In this document: positions 9,973 to 19,962 of the stretch, piece by piece | Position numbering within the stretch: position 1 is the stretch's first letter | Layout of the letters: every line of letters begins with the position of its first letter | Assembly (NCBI RefSeq): GCF_900113435.1 | Contig: NZ_FOPG01000001.1 | Location: 1,335,240-1,399,239 of the forward strand | DNA length: 64,000 nucleotides | Origin: Sulfitobacter dubius | GTDB lineage: Bacteria; Pseudomonadota; Alphaproteobacteria; Rhodobacterales; Rhodobacteraceae | Reading direction: 5' to 3' | Notes under the pieces: model-generated | What the model was told of the DNA's origin: nothing | What the model saw: the letters and a program-made list of their open reading frames with translations, nothing else | Databases searched by the model: none | Translations under genes and position numbers: made by a program

Positions 9973-10023
9973 TAAATCTAGTTAACATGGACATTGCTCA
10001 CCCCCCCGACTACTTGCCATTGC

Positions 10024-11238
10024 ATGAGCGATCTCCCCCGTGTCCGGTATTTAGACCGGACGACCCCGCCCCACATTTCCACGCTGATCCTGCTTGCGGG
10101 GCTTTCGGCCATGGTGATGAACATATTTCTGCCAAGCCTGCCAAAAATGGCAGAGCACTTCGGCACGGATTACGCTGTCATCCAGCTTTCGGTGCCGCTG
10201 TATCTGTTCTTCAGCGGGATATTGCAGATTTTTATCGGTCCAATCTCGGACAACCTTGGGCGGCGGCGCGTTATGCTTTGGGGGTTGGGGCTGTTTCTTG
10301 GGGCGACCGTTGGCTGCTTGCTTGCATCAAATATCGGCATCTTTCTTGTCTTTCGAATGGCGCAGGCTGTCATTGCCACTGGCATGGTTCTCAGCCGTGC
10401 GGTGATCCGCGATCTTTACACTCAAGAACAATCAGCTTCGATGATCGGCTATGTCACCATGGGTATGGCGCTGGTGCCGATGATCAGCCCCGCCGTGGGC
10501 GGCCTGCTAGAACAAGCCTTTGGTTGGCAGGCTTCCTTCTGGGCAATGCTCATCCTTGGCGGGCTTGTGTTCTGGGCCGCGTGGGCAGATTTGGGCGAAA
10601 CGGCCCGTGCGAGTGGCAAATCTTTGGCCCAACAGTTTGGTGAATACCCTGAGCTCCTGCGCTCCCCACGTTTTTGGGGTTATGCGCTGGCGACGGGATT
10701 CTGCTCGGGTGCGTTTTTTGCTTATCTCGGCGGCGCGCCCTTCGTGGGGACCGTTGTGTTTGGGATGGAACCGGCAGTGCTGGGCATCTATTTTGGCGCG
10801 CCCGCCATTGGCTATTTCGTCGGCAATTTCATCACCGCGCGCACCGCGACCCGCTACGGGGTTAATACGCTGGTGCTTTGGGGCTGCATTTCCAACGCGG
10901 TTGGCGGCACAGTATCGCTGCTAATCTTCCTCGCCGGCTACGGCTCCCCACTCAGCTTTTTTGGGCTAATGACGCTGGTCGGTCTGGGCAATGGGCTGTG
11001 CATCCCCAATGCCACCGCGGGCATGCTGTCCGTGCGACCGCATCTGGCGGGCACGGCCTCTGGTCTTGGCGGAGCGATCATGATCGTTGGCGGCGCGGCG
11101 CTTAGCGCACTGGCGGGGGCGCTGCTTACCCCTGAAACAGGGGCCTATCCGCTTTTGTGGCTGATGCTGCTGACGGCCATCGCCTCGGTCGGGTCGATCT
11201 GGCTGGTAATTCACCGCGAGAAGGTCTTGGGCCTGTAA
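10024..11238 (+). CDS. Bcr/CflA-type MFS drug/metabolite exporter
   Basis: The 404-residue protein has twelve predicted membrane helices. The major facilitator motif between helices 2 and 3 is GPISDNLGRRRVML, and a helix-5 motif-C region reads MALVPMISPAVGGLLE, typical of proton-driven exporters of the Bcr/CflA family. The ATG at 10024 starts MSDLPRVRYL; a TTG ten codons earlier is a weaker choice and neither has a strong ribosome site. It diverges from pccB and precedes pccR by 85 bases, same strand. A connection with propionate or organic acid export is only a guess from position. Confidence 0.85.
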   Translation: MSDLPRVRYLDRTTPPHISTLILLAGLSAMVMNIFLPSLPKMAEHFGTDYAVIQLSVPLYLFFSGILQIFIGPISDNLGRRRVMLWGLGLFLGATVGCLLASNIGIFLVFRMAQAVIATGMVLSRAVIRDLYTQEQSASMIGYVTMGMALVPMISPAVGGLLEQAFGWQASFWAMLILGGLVFWAAWADLGETARASGKSLAQQFGEYPELLRSPRFWGYALATGFCSGAFFAYLGGAPFVGTVVFGMEPAVLGIYFGAPAIGYFVGNFITARTATRYGVNTLVLWGCISNAVGGTVSLLIFLAGYGSPLSFFGLMTLVGLGNGLCIPNATAGMLSVRPHLAGTASGLGGAIMIVGGAALSALAGALLTPETGAYPLLWLMLLTAIASVGSIWLVIHREKVLGL

Positions 11239-11275
11239 CCTGCGTTAGCCACGCGACCCACCTTGCGACCATCAG

Positions 11276-11314
11276 TTTGCAAAGCTACGCTGCGGAAAAC
11301 TGCAAAGTTGCAAA
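11276..11314. promoter_or_regulatory. TTTGCAAA-type sites in front of pccR
   Basis: A perfect TTTGCAAA lies at 11276-11283. CTGCAAAG (11300-11307) and GTTGCAAA (11307-11314) follow within 40 bases of the pccR start. The clustering of the same element before pccB and before the regulator's own gene supports autoregulation, as known for PccR. Confidence 0.72.
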
Positions 11315-11323
11315 GGGGCGCGG

Positions 11324-12724
11324 ATGGCGATCCAAAAACTCTACGCCGGTGTGAAACTGCGTGAAACCCGCACCCGCGCGGGGCTGACGCAAAAAGACTT
11401 TGCCGCCCGGCTTGGCGTATCCTTGCCCTATCTCAACCAGATGGAAAACAACAACCGCCCCGTCAGCACCAGTGTCGTGCTGGCGCTAGCTTCAGAGTTT
11501 GGGCTGGATGTGACCGAACTTTCCAGTGGAGACGGAGAGCGATTGGTAAGCGATCTGCGCGAAGCCCTGGCCGATCCAATTTTCGCTGGAAAGGCGCCGC
11601 CAACAGCTGATCTGCGTCTTACCGCTTCTAACGCACCGGGGCTCGCGCATGCATTTCTAGCTCTACATCAAAGCTACCGGCAGGTGCACGAACGACTTGC
11701 CTCATTGGACGAAGCTTTGGGGCGCGAAGATGCGCGCGCCACCCCCTCTCCGTGGGAAGAGGTGCGGGACTTCTTTCACTATTGCGACAATTACATTGAT
11801 GCGGTCGACCGTGCGGCAGAACATTTTGCCACCCGCAAAGGCACGACTGGCGATGCCCGGACGACGGCGATGGCCGCCCTCAGCAATGCCGGATTGTCGG
11901 TGGTTTTCGACGATGATGACCGCCTGCGCGCTTACGATCCGGCCAGTAAAACGCTGCAGCTCTCTGCCCGTGCGGCACCTGAGACGCAGACCTTTCAGCT
12001 TTTGCTGCAAGTGGCGCTAACCCGGCAAGACGCACTGCTAGAGGCGACACTTGATCTGGCCCGGTTCCACAGCGCCGCTGCGCGAGACATCGCCAAAATC
12101 GGGCTGGCCAATTACTTCGCTGGGGCGGCACTGTTGCCGTATGGGCGCTTTCTGAAAAAGGCCCAGGCCTGCCGCCATGACCTTGAGGTTCTGGCCGGGC
12201 ATTTCGGCGCTTCGATCGAACAGGTGGCGCATCGGCTGTCGACCTTACAGCGGCCCGGGGCGAAGGGTATCCCCTTCTTCTTTGTGCGTGTCGATCAAGC
12301 CGGCACAATCACCAAACGCCATTCTGCAACGCGGCTGCAATTCGCGCGCTTTGGCGGCGCCTGCCCGCTGTGGAATGTTCACCGCGCCTTTGAGACGCCG
12401 GGCCGTTTTCTGCGGCAATTGGCCGAAACGCCTGATGGGGTGCGCTATATTAGTCTGGCGCGCGATATCTCGAAACCGGCGGGGCGGTTTGGGGCGCCAG
12501 TGCGGCGCTACGCGATTTCTCTGGGGTGTGAGTTGCGCCATGCGCCCGCGCTTGTTTACGCCGATGGGATGGATATCAATCGCGCAGAAGCCTTTGAGCC
12601 GATTGGCATTTCCTGCCGTATCTGCGAACGCCGCGATTGCCATCAACGTTCTGTACCACCGCTGGAACGGCAGTTGGTTGTTGACCCGCATCTGCGCGAC
12701 GTGCTGCCCTATCGGGTAGAGTGA
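11324..12724 (+). CDS. pccR: Short-chain fatty acyl-CoA regulator PccR (XRE/ScfR family)
   Basis: The 466-residue protein has an N-terminal XRE-type helix-turn-helix (KLRETRTRAGLTQKDFAARL, LPYLNQMENNNRPV, residues 9-50). A long C-terminal region of the IrrE-like/DUF2083 ScfR type follows. It ends with the family's cysteine motif (GISCRICERRDCHQRSV). ScfR proteins sense acyl-CoAs; PccR activates propionyl-CoA carboxylase genes. Position beside pccB and matching TTTGCAAA elements before both genes favour PccR over the paralogous glyoxylate regulator RamB-type proteins. It ends exactly where the convergent nuclease gene ends (TGA abutting TCA). Confidence 0.88.
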   Translation: MAIQKLYAGVKLRETRTRAGLTQKDFAARLGVSLPYLNQMENNNRPVSTSVVLALASEFGLDVTELSSGDGERLVSDLREALADPIFAGKAPPTADLRLTASNAPGLAHAFLALHQSYRQVHERLASLDEALGREDARATPSPWEEVRDFFHYCDNYIDAVDRAAEHFATRKGTTGDARTTAMAALSNAGLSVVFDDDDRLRAYDPASKTLQLSARAAPETQTFQLLLQVALTRQDALLEATLDLARFHSAAARDIAKIGLANYFAGAALLPYGRFLKKAQACRHDLEVLAGHFGASIEQVAHRLSTLQRPGAKGIPFFFVRVDQAGTITKRHSATRLQFARFGGACPLWNVHRAFETPGRFLRQLAETPDGVRYISLARDISKPAGRFGAPVRRYAISLGCELRHAPALVYADGMDINRAEAFEPIGISCRICERRDCHQRSVPPLERQLVVDPHLRDVLPYRVE

Positions 12725-13399
12725 TCAGCGCTGCGCGCGTCGCCAACCAGCGCCGCGGGCTTCCGCCTCGGAACAGAACCAACGCTCTCCATTTTGGCTG
12801 CTGATCCGGGTCCGGCTGTAAAAACTCTGCCCCGGCATGTGATAAATCTTGGTTCCCTTGGCGCTGATGTTACCCTTGATCTGGCAACTTCCCTCGGGAC
12901 GCTCGGGTTCCGCCCCGCTGCGTCGGGTCACGCGATAACGCGCAGGGGACACCGTTTTGAAGCCATGAATTCCGCGCCCCGCGACAAAGGCGGCTTTTTC
13001 ATCCAGATCATAATCCATCGAGTATTTGCGATAGGCAAAGGCCAGCCCGTCCTGCACCAACGCCTGCCCCACGTCGACGCCATCGATACGGCATCGCGCA
13101 ACAATACGCCCATAGCGGTCCCGATCCAGTTCTTCGCACTGGGCCTGTTCCCCTTGATAACGGTCGCGCACCTCCCTCGTCGTCCAATCCCCGCAGGCCC
13201 AAGGTTGCCCGCCCTCGGTCTCACAGGTTTGACGCGCCTCAAGTGCGTCGATCCCATGCAAACGAATGCGCGTACCGCCAAGATCGAAGGTATCCCCATC
13301 AATCACACGCACCACGCCTGAGACGGTCTGCGCCCCGGCCGAAGCGGCCCCAAAGCTCAGCGAGAGGCTGAGGGCGAAAAGTGAACAAATTCTTAACAT
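12725..13399 (-). CDS. Secreted thermonuclease-family (SNase) protein
   Basis: The 224-residue protein begins with a signal peptide (MLRICSLFALSLSLS ... SAGA). A staphylococcal nuclease-like domain at about residues 28-140 has VIDGDTFDL, IRLHGIDALE and RDRYGRIVARC. These contain the acidic metal ligand and arginine segments of the family. A C-terminal 70-residue extension of excalibur-like or DUF character contains two cysteines. It is probably an extracytoplasmic nuclease. It is convergent with pccR with no intergenic space. Confidence 0.85.
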   Translation of the reverse strand: MLRICSLFALSLSLSFGAASAGAQTVSGVVRVIDGDTFDLGGTRIRLHGIDALEARQTCETEGGQPWACGDWTTREVRDRYQGEQAQCEELDRDRYGRIVARCRIDGVDVGQALVQDGLAFAYRKYSMDYDLDEKAAFVAGRGIHGFKTVSPARYRVTRRSGAEPERPEGSCQIKGNISAKGTKIYHMPGQSFYSRTRISSQNGERWFCSEAEARGAGWRRAQR

Positions 13400-13460
13400 G
13401 GGACAGGTATGACGCCCTGCCCCGCCAGCTTCAAGGGACCGAATTAAGAGAGGTTAACGA

Positions 13461-15119
13461 TCAACGCTGCGCCACCTGCCAGTTCGGATGCATCCAAGGT
13501 TCTTCATTGGCGCGGGGCAGCGGATCACGGCCCAGCAACAGGTCCGAAACCTTCTCTCCTACCATAATCGACGGCGCGTTCAGGTTGCCATTGGTGATGC
13601 GTGGAAAGATCGAACTGTCGGCCACGCGCAGCCCCTCAACCCCGATCACCCGGGCCTGTGGGTCGACCACGGCGTTCCGGTCATCGGCCGCGCCCATGCG
13701 GCAGGTGCCGCAGGGGTGATAGGCGCTCTCGGCATGTTCAGCGATGAAGCTGTCAAGCTCTGCGTCCGATTGCAGCGCGGCACCGGGTTGGATTTCGTGC
13801 TTCACGAAAGGCTTGAACGCCTCCTGCCCAAATATCTCGCGCGTGAGGCGGATGCAGGTTCGGAACTCTTCCCAGTCATCGGGATGCGACATGTAGTTAA
13901 AGCGGATTTTTGGCGCCTCCGCCGGGTCAGCCGACCGCAGCGTGATGTCACCCCGCGACTTGGACCGCATCGGCCCGGTGTGGGCCTGAAATCCATGCCC
14001 TTCGGCCGCTGCCTGCCCGTCGTAGCGCACCGCAATTGGCAGAAAATGGTATTGAATGTCTGGATAGTCCACGCCGGGCTTCGAGCGGATGAAGGCGGCG
14101 GATTCAAATTGGTTCGACGCCCCCATACCGGTCTTTGTAAACAGCCACTGCGCCCCGATCACCGCCTTGGACAGCAGATTCCAGTGCTTATAGAGCGTGA
14201 TTGGTTGGCTTGAGGCCATCTGGATGTAAAGCTCTAGATGGTCCTGCAAATTCTGCCCTACACCCGGACGGTCTGCGACCACATCGATCCCATGCTCGGC
14301 CAGATGGGCGGCGGGGCCGATGCCAGAGAGCATCAAGAGTTTCGGGGAGTTAATCGACGATGCCGCCAGCACAACCTCGCGCTGCGCACGGATGACCTCG
14401 ACCGTCTTGCCACGCTTGACCTCGACGCCCACGGCACGCCCTTCTTCGATCACCACGCGCTGCGCCAGCGCGCGGATCAAGGTGACGTTGCCCGTCTTTT
14501 GCGCAGGCCGCAGATAAGCGTTCGCAGCCGACCAGCGCCGCCCGTTCCAGACCGTCTGCTCCATCGGGCCAAAGCCCTCTTGCTTCTCGCCGTTGTAATC
14601 CTCGGTCATCTGGTACCCGGCTTGCGACCCAGCCTGCACAAAGGCATCAAACAAAGGATTCGCGCGCGGCCCACGGCCGACATGCAAAGGCCCGTCCTTG
14701 CCGCGCCATGCCGCATCCCCGCCGTGGCCGTTCTCGTGCCACGTCTCCATGCGTTTGTAATAGGGCAACACGTCGGCATAGCCCCAGCCCTGCGCGCCGC
14801 TTTCCTCCCAATGATCGAAATCCCTGGCATGGCCGCGCACATAGACCATGCCATTGATCGAGGATGACCCGCCGATCACCTTGCCACGCGGGCAGACCAG
14901 CTCGCGGTTGTTCAAATTCGGCTCAGGCTCGGACTTATAGCCCCAGTCATAGCGCGGCATGTTCATCGGATAGCTGAGCGCCGCGGGCATCTGGATAAAC
15001 GGCCCCGCGTCGCTGCCGCCATGTTCAATGACGATCACGCGGCGCCCCGCCTCGGCCAGACGGTAGGCCATGGCGCAGCCCGCAGACCCCGCCCCGACGA
15101 TTACAAATTCAGCTTCCAT
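13461..15119 (-). CDS. betA: Choline dehydrogenase
   Basis: The 552-residue GMC-family flavoprotein oxidises choline to betaine aldehyde. FAD-binding [13 protein letters not shown] is at the N terminus (residues 8-20). The GMC signature [18 protein letters not shown] is near residue 80 and the active-site segment [10 protein letters not shown] is near 460. The ATG at 15119 gives the standard N terminus MEAEFVIVG. It is the last gene of betI-betB-betA and separated from betB by an 86-base hairpin-forming spacer. Confidence 0.95.
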   Translation of the reverse strand: MEAEFVIVGAGSAGCAMAYRLAEAGRRVIVIEHGGSDAGPFIQMPAALSYPMNMPRYDWGYKSEPEPNLNNRELVCPRGKVIGGSSSINGMVYVRGHARDFDHWEESGAQGWGYADVLPYYKRMETWHENGHGGDAAWRGKDGPLHVGRGPRANPLFDAFVQAGSQAGYQMTEDYNGEKQEGFGPMEQTVWNGRRWSAANAYLRPAQKTGNVTLIRALAQRVVIEEGRAVGVEVKRGKTVEVIRAQREVVLAASSINSPKLLMLSGIGPAAHLAEHGIDVVADRPGVGQNLQDHLELYIQMASSQPITLYKHWNLLSKAVIGAQWLFTKTGMGASNQFESAAFIRSKPGVDYPDIQYHFLPIAVRYDGQAAAEGHGFQAHTGPMRSKSRGDITLRSADPAEAPKIRFNYMSHPDDWEEFRTCIRLTREIFGQEAFKPFVKHEIQPGAALQSDAELDSFIAEHAESAYHPCGTCRMGAADDRNAVVDPQARVIGVEGLRVADSSIFPRITNGNLNAPSIMVGEKVSDLLLGRDPLPRANEEPWMHPNWQVAQR

Positions 15120-15154
15120 TCCACTTACCTTCCGCAAATCCGCACGGGTGCGGG

Positions 15155-15187
15155 GCAGCGCCCGACGGTGTCGGCTTTATGCGCTGC
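15155..15187 (-). other. Intercistronic stem-loop, betB-betA
   Basis: GCAGCG (15155-15160) can pair with CGCTGC (15182-15187), enclosing an inner stem CCGAC/GTCGG (15162-15166 with 15170-15174). There is no T-run, so it is more likely an mRNA-processing or stability element than a terminator. Confidence 0.5.
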
Positions 15188-15205
15188 GGCCTAATTTTCC
15201 GTTGC

Positions 15206-16666
15206 TTAGAACGGCGCTTCGACATCGCCCATGCGGACGTAGACCGACTTCAACTGGCTATAATGGTTGATCGCCGCCTTAGAGTTTTCGCGGCCCACGC
15301 CGGAGTTTTTCATGCCCCCAAAGGGCGCTTCGACGGGCGCGTCATTATAGGTGTTGATGTAGCAGGTCCCCGCCTCAAACCCGGCGGCCACGCGGTGTGC
15401 GCGGGTCAGATTTTGGGTAAAGACACCAGCGGCGAGACCGAATTCGGTGGCATTGGCACGGGCCATGACCTCGGCCTCATCCTCAAAATCGAGCACGGCC
15501 ATGACCGGGCCAAAAATCTCTTCGCGGGCGATGACCATGTCGTCTTTGACATCCGCGAAAACGGTGGGCTGCATGTAGAAACCGTCGCGTTCAATCCGTT
15601 TACCGCCATAGATCAGGCGGGCGCCCTCGGCCTCGCCCTTCGCCACATAGTCCAGCGCGATCTGCATCTGGCGGTCGCTGACCATCGGGCCAAAGCTGGT
15701 GTCGGGGTCCATCGGGTCACCGATCACGGCATTTTCCAACCGCTCAGACAGCCGCGCAAGAAACGCCTCCTTGATGTCGCGGTGCACAAAGACCCGCGTG
15801 CCGTTCGAACAAATCTGGCCGGAGCTATAGAAGTTGCCCAAAATCGCGCCACTCACGGCGTTGTCGATATCGGCATCCTCAAAAACGATCATGGGGGATT
15901 TTCCGCCCAATTCCATCGTGACGTGTTTGATGCCCTCAGCGGCGGCTGCATAGACCTTGCGGCCCGTCGGAACGGAGCCAGTCAGCGATACCTTATCGAC
16001 GCGGCTGTCAGTCACCAGCGATTGCCCCACCCCGCCCATGCCCTGCACCACGTTGAACAGGCCCGCAGGCAGCCCAGCCTCGATGAGTATCTCGGCCACC
16101 TTCAGCGCACAAAGTGGCGTGGTCTCGGAGGGCTTGAAGATCATCGCATTGCCGCAGGCGAGCGCTGGCGCGGCTTTCCAGCAGGCGATCTGCGTGGGAT
16201 AGTTCCACGCGCCGATGCCCACGCAAAGGCCAAGCGCCTCACGGCGGGTATAGACCCAGTCCTCGCCCAGTTGGATATGCTCGCCCGTCAGGCTGCCCGC
16301 CAGCCCGCCGAAATACTCCAGTGCGTCGGCCCCGCTGGTGGCATCGGCGACAGAGGTCTCCTGATAGGGTTTGCCGGTGTCATAGGTCTCCAGCACCGAC
16401 AGGTCGTGGTTGCGCTCGCGGATCATGTCGGCGGCGCGGCGCAGGATGCGGCCCCGCTCGGTGCCTGTCATCGCGGCCCATGCGGCCTGCGTCTTGCGGG
16501 CCGAGGTGATGGCTTGTTCGACGATCGCAGGCGTGGCGGCATAGAGCGTGGCGATCGTCTCGCCCGTGGCGGGATAGATCACCGGGATCGGCGTGCCGTT
16601 CATGTCTTCGACATAGGCGCCGTCGATGAAATGGCTGGCTGTGGGTTGGGGATCATAGGACATCAA
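15206..16666 (-). CDS. betB: Betaine aldehyde dehydrogenase
   Basis: The 486-residue NAD(P)-dependent aldehyde dehydrogenase converts betaine aldehyde to glycine betaine, the osmoprotectant. The catalytic glutamate segment MELGGKSP (near residue 250) and catalytic cysteine in [11 protein letters not shown] (near 285) are intact. [19 protein letters not shown] marks the cofactor and substrate region of BetB. It lies between betI and betA, same strand, typical of the alphaproteobacterial bet operon. Confidence 0.95.
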   Translation of the reverse strand: MMSYDPQPTASHFIDGAYVEDMNGTPIPVIYPATGETIATLYAATPAIVEQAITSARKTQAAWAAMTGTERGRILRRAADMIRERNHDLSVLETYDTGKPYQETSVADATSGADALEYFGGLAGSLTGEHIQLGEDWVYTRREALGLCVGIGAWNYPTQIACWKAAPALACGNAMIFKPSETTPLCALKVAEILIEAGLPAGLFNVVQGMGGVGQSLVTDSRVDKVSLTGSVPTGRKVYAAAAEGIKHVTMELGGKSPMIVFEDADIDNAVSGAILGNFYSSGQICSNGTRVFVHRDIKEAFLARLSERLENAVIGDPMDPDTSFGPMVSDRQMQIALDYVAKGEAEGARLIYGGKRIERDGFYMQPTVFADVKDDMVIAREEIFGPVMAVLDFEDEAEVMARANATEFGLAAGVFTQNLTRAHRVAAGFEAGTCYINTYNDAPVEAPFGGMKNSGVGRENSKAAINHYSQLKSVYVRMGDVEAPF

Positions 16667-16703
16667 AGATACTTTCTTGCCTGAGGGGCGGAGTGTTCGA
16701 GGA

Positions 16704-16735
16704 GGCGGAGCGCGGCAATGCCGCCCTTCTCCGCC
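16704..16735 (-). other. Intercistronic stem-loop, betI-betB
   Basis: GGCGGAG (16704-16710) pairs with CTCCGCC (16729-16735) around an inner GCGGC/GCCGC stem (16712-16716 with 16720-16724). It fills the 73-base betI-betB spacer without a T-run and could set different mRNA levels for repressor and enzymes. Confidence 0.55.
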
Positions 16736-16739
16736 GTGT

Positions 16740-17315
16740 TCAGCGACCCGCTTTCAACAGCAGGTCGAGGGTATAGAGCGCGCGGGTCATGGCTTCGGCA
16801 GCGCTGACATTGTCCGACAGCGCGGCGCGCAGATAGAGCCCATCAATCAGCGCCGCCAATGTGTCGGCGTCGCCTTCGGGTTGGGGGCTGATCGGCCGCA
16901 GCGCATGGGTGAGGTTGGAGCGCAGGCGGCTTTGATAAGCCGTTAGCAGCCGCCGCGTTTCGGGATTGGTGCGGGCATGGGCATAAAGCGTCATCCACGC
17001 GCTAATCGTGCCGGGGTGAAAGCCCGTGTCGTCGAAACTGGCGACGATGATCGCCGCCGCCCGGTCATGCGGCGTGCGGGCCGTGGCCAGCCGTTCGCGC
17101 ACCCCGGCGGCATATTCCGACAGGATATGCCGCATCGCGGCGAGGAAGATCTGATTCTTGCCGCCGAAATAGTGATGCGCCAGCGCGCTGGACATGCCCG
17201 CCCGCTTGGCGATTTGGCTCACCGTCACATCCAGCGACTGAGCCTCGCCAATCTCGGCGATGGTGGCTTTGACCAGCGCAGAGCGGCGAATGGGTTCCAT
17301 TCCGACTTTGGGCAT
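16740..17315 (-). CDS. betI: TetR-family repressor BetI
   Basis: The 191-residue protein has the N-terminal TetR helix-turn-helix ([22 protein letters not shown], residues about 33-54) and starts [15 protein letters not shown] as BetI does. A helical ligand-binding half follows. BetI represses the bet genes and is released by choline. It heads the operon; a matching palindromic operator lies 51 bases upstream. Confidence 0.94.
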   Translation of the reverse strand: MPKVGMEPIRRSALVKATIAEIGEAQSLDVTVSQIAKRAGMSSALAHHYFGGKNQIFLAAMRHILSEYAAGVRERLATARTPHDRAAAIIVASFDDTGFHPGTISAWMTLYAHARTNPETRRLLTAYQSRLRSNLTHALRPISPQPEGDADTLAALIDGLYLRAALSDNVSAAEAMTRALYTLDLLLKAGR

Positions 17316-17365
17316 TGGATTCGGGTCCTTGGGGCAGTGTTGACCGCCTCAGGATAGGGGAATCT

Positions 17366-17384
17366 TTATTGACTCGTCAATCAA
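17366..17384. promoter_or_regulatory. Candidate BetI operator
   Basis: ATTGAC-TC-GTCAAT (17368-17381) is a palindrome with six-base arms inside the longer TTATTGACTCGTCAATCAA. It lies just upstream of betI. The minus-strand reading TTGATTGACGAGTCAAT resembles BetI operators known from other proteobacteria (TTGATTG...TCAAT). Confidence 0.7.
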
Positions 17385-17389
17385 GTTAC

Positions 17390-17407
17390 CGGAGGCCACA
17401 GCCTCCG
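17390..17407 (-). terminator. Hairpin directly after the EamA gene
   Basis: CGGAGGC (17390-17396) pairs with GCCTCCG (17401-17407) around a four-base loop, starting right after the EamA stop codon. There is no clear T-run, so termination efficiency is uncertain. It separates the EamA gene from the betI promoter. Confidence 0.45.
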
Positions 17408-18337
17408 TTAGAATTTCGTGGCGTGAGCGGGCGGCGTGACCTGTCGTTTCAGCATAGCTTCGCGCCATGTGATAAAGGTAACCGAGCCCAAAATCACCGC
17501 GCCGCCCAGCACCACCCAGATGTCCACCGGCTCGGCAAAGACCACCACGCCGAGGATCGTGGCCCAGACCAATTGCAGGAATGTCACCGGCTGCGTCACC
17601 GTCACCGGGGCGGCGGCGAATGCCAGCGTCATGGTGAAATGCCCCGCCGTGGCGAAAAAGGCGACGCCCGCGAGGATCAGCAACTCTTGCGCGGTGGGGG
17701 TAATCCAAACGGTGAAGGCGAAGGGCGCCAGCCCGATGGTGACGAAGATCGACAGCATGGTCACGATCATCACCGGGCGGGCCTCATCCGCCAGCACTTT
17801 GGCCAAGAGGTAGGAGCCCGCGAAAACAACAGCCGCCAGCAGCATCGCCAGATGCCCGGTTGAGACTTCGCGAAAACCGGGCCGCAGGATGATCGCCGCC
17901 CCCGCCAGCCCCAGACAGACCGCCACGATGCGCCGCGCCGCGAGCTTTTCGCCCAGAAAAATAGCAGCGCCGACAGTGACATAGATCGGCGCGAGGTAGT
18001 TCATCGCCGTGACCTCGGCAATCGGCAGGCGGGTCATGGCGTAGAACCACAAGATCACCCCGCCCGCGTGGAAAAAACCACGCGTCCCGAACAGCCCCCA
18101 CTGCCGTTTGCTGACCGGTGTCGCCAACAACGACCGCAGCATCGGCAAGATGAACACCAGCCCCATGGCGTAGCGTAAAAAGGCCGCCTCTGCCGAGGGC
18201 AGGCGCGGGCCCATGAATTTCACTAGCGCAGTCACGCCGATGAAACACGCACCCGTCACCAGCATCCAAAATACCCCGACAAGCGGGCGATTGGCGGGAA
18301 CGGGGATGTCGGGGGTGGTTGCGGGGTTTTGTGTCAT
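17408..18337 (-). CDS. EamA/DMT-superfamily permease
   Basis: The 309-residue protein has ten hydrophobic helices in two EamA repeats (about residues 20-150 and 165-295). Segments include ALVKFMGPRLPSAEAAFLRY and TFLQLVWATILGVVVFAEP. DMT proteins export or import metabolites; the substrate is not predictable. The ATG at 18337 (MTQNPATTP) was preferred to one six codons upstream. It is upstream of betI on the same strand but separated by a hairpin and the operator. Confidence 0.86.
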   Translation of the reverse strand: MTQNPATTPDIPVPANRPLVGVFWMLVTGACFIGVTALVKFMGPRLPSAEAAFLRYAMGLVFILPMLRSLLATPVSKRQWGLFGTRGFFHAGGVILWFYAMTRLPIAEVTAMNYLAPIYVTVGAAIFLGEKLAARRIVAVCLGLAGAAIILRPGFREVSTGHLAMLLAAVVFAGSYLLAKVLADEARPVMIVTMLSIFVTIGLAPFAFTVWITPTAQELLILAGVAFFATAGHFTMTLAFAAAPVTVTQPVTFLQLVWATILGVVVFAEPVDIWVVLGGAVILGSVTFITWREAMLKRQVTPPAHATKF

Positions 18338-18392
18338 GCCGCGACCCTTTCCCAAAGTGCTGCCAAGGGCAAGATGGACGCGGCACTTTTAT

Positions 18393-18992
18393 TCACATCG
18401 CAAGCAATTTGATCGCAATCCCCCACATGGTCATGGCGATGATGGCGTCCAAAACCTGCCAACTGCGGGGCTTGGCGAAAAGCGGCGCAAGCAACCGCGC
18501 GCCATAACCAAGCGCGAAGAAGAACACAAAGCTCGCCAGCGCTGCGCCGATGCCAAAGCTCAGGCGGTCGGGATATTGCGCCGAGATCGACCCAAGCAGC
18601 ACCAGTGTATCAAGATAAACATGCGGGTTCAGCCAGGTCAGTGCCAGCAGGGTCAGGACCGCCTTGCCCAAGCTGCGGGTGGCCTGCCCTTCGGCCTCCA
18701 ACCCCTCACCGCCGCGCCATGCCGACACGGCGTTGCGCCAACCGTACCACAACAGGAAGGCCGCGCCGCCGTAGCGCATCAGTGGCCCGAAGCACGGTGC
18801 CGCTTCGACCAGCGCGCCGAAACCCGCCACGCCCGCCGTGATCAGGATCGCATCCGAGGTGGCGCAGACCAATACCACCGCCAGCACATGCTCACGCCGC
18901 AGCCCTTGGCGCAGGACAAAGGCGTTCTGTGCGCCAATGGCCATGATGAGGGTGAGGCTCAGCGCGAAGCCGGGGAGGAAGGAGGTCAGCAT
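18393..18992 (-). CDS. argO: LysE/ArgO-family amino-acid exporter
   Basis: The 199-residue protein has six predicted helices and the family's N-terminal signature FALSLTLIMAIGAQNAFVLR. ALTWLNPHVYLDTLVLLGS is diagnostic of the ArgO branch that exports arginine or lysine. It is divergent from an ArgP-type LysR regulator with an 88-base intergenic, the arrangement of lysE-lysG and argO-argP pairs. Confidence 0.9.
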   Translation of the reverse strand: MLTSFLPGFALSLTLIMAIGAQNAFVLRQGLRREHVLAVVLVCATSDAILITAGVAGFGALVEAAPCFGPLMRYGGAAFLLWYGWRNAVSAWRGGEGLEAEGQATRSLGKAVLTLLALTWLNPHVYLDTLVLLGSISAQYPDRLSFGIGAALASFVFFFALGYGARLLAPLFAKPRSWQVLDAIIAMTMWGIAIKLLAM

Positions 18993-19080
18993 TGGGGCGT
19001 CCTGTCTTGGGTTGCTTTTGCCTAGCGTAGTGATTCAGATTACTCAAATTCAATAGTCTTCGCTTGGATTAGAAAAACTT

Positions 19081-19962
19081 ATGCAGCTAGACAGCGCCCA
19101 ACTGACCGCTTTGGCGAGCATCCTGCGACTTGGCAGCTTTGACGCGGCGGCGGCGGCGCTCGGGGTCACCCCCTCCGCCATCTCGCAGCGGGTGAAGGCG
19201 CTTGAGGATCGAGTCGGCACCACGCTGGTCTTGCGCGGCCAACCCTGTACCGGCACGCCGACGGGCCAGCGGCTGGCGAAACATGCCGAAGACGTGGCCC
19301 TGCTCGAAGCGCAGGCATTGGGCGTCAGCGGCAACACGTCCCCGCCCCGGCTGCGGCTGGCGGTGCCTGCGGATGTACTGGCGACATGGCTCATCCCGGC
19401 CTTGGCGCAGATACCGGAGATGCTGTTTGATCTGGTGATCGACGATCAAGACACCTCCGCCGATTGGCTGCGGCGTGGAGAGGTCAGCGCGGCTGTGACC
19501 GGACAAGCCCGCGCCGCACCGGGCTGCGATGTGCTGGCTTTGGGTGCGCTGCGCTATCACGCGACGGCAAGCCCCGCCTATGTGGAAAGGTGGTTCGCAG
19601 ATGGCGTAACCGCTGAGACACTAGCGCGTGCGCCGATGCTGACCTTTAACCGCAAGGATCAATTGCAGGGGCGTTGGCTGATGCAAAAGACCGGGCGGCG
19701 GCTAACCCCGCCCAGCCACCATCTGCCCTCAAGCCACGGGTTTGTGGCGGCGGCGCGCGAAGGCTTGGGCTGGGGCATGAACCCTACCCCGCTGGTGGCT
19801 GAGGATATGGAGAAAGGCCGGCTCGTCTCACTCGACGAGGCTTTGCCGCTGGATGTGCCACTTTACTGGCAGGTCGCGCGGATCATGGCCCCCGCGCTCG
19901 CCCCGCTCACCGCTGCCATAAGGGCCGCGGCGCGCGAGGCGCTGGTGCAAGGCCCGCGTTAA
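19081..19962 (+). CDS. argP: ArgP/LysG-type LysR regulator
   Basis: The 293-residue LysR protein has a helix-turn-helix at residues about 15-45 ([27 protein letters not shown]) and an effector domain. The closest type is ArgP/IciA, which activates the amino-acid exporter gene in response to basic amino acids. Divergence from argO supports this. Its TAA overlaps the convergent yebC stop in the tetranucleotide TTAA at 19959-19962. Confidence 0.88.
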   Translation: MQLDSAQLTALASILRLGSFDAAAAALGVTPSAISQRVKALEDRVGTTLVLRGQPCTGTPTGQRLAKHAEDVALLEAQALGVSGNTSPPRLRLAVPADVLATWLIPALAQIPEMLFDLVIDDQDTSADWLRRGEVSAAVTGQARAAPGCDVLALGALRYHATASPAYVERWFADGVTAETLARAPMLTFNRKDQLQGRWLMQKTGRRLTPPSHHLPSSHGFVAAAREGLGWGMNPTPLVAEDMEKGRLVSLDEALPLDVPLYWQVARIMAPALAPLTAAIRAAAREALVQGPR

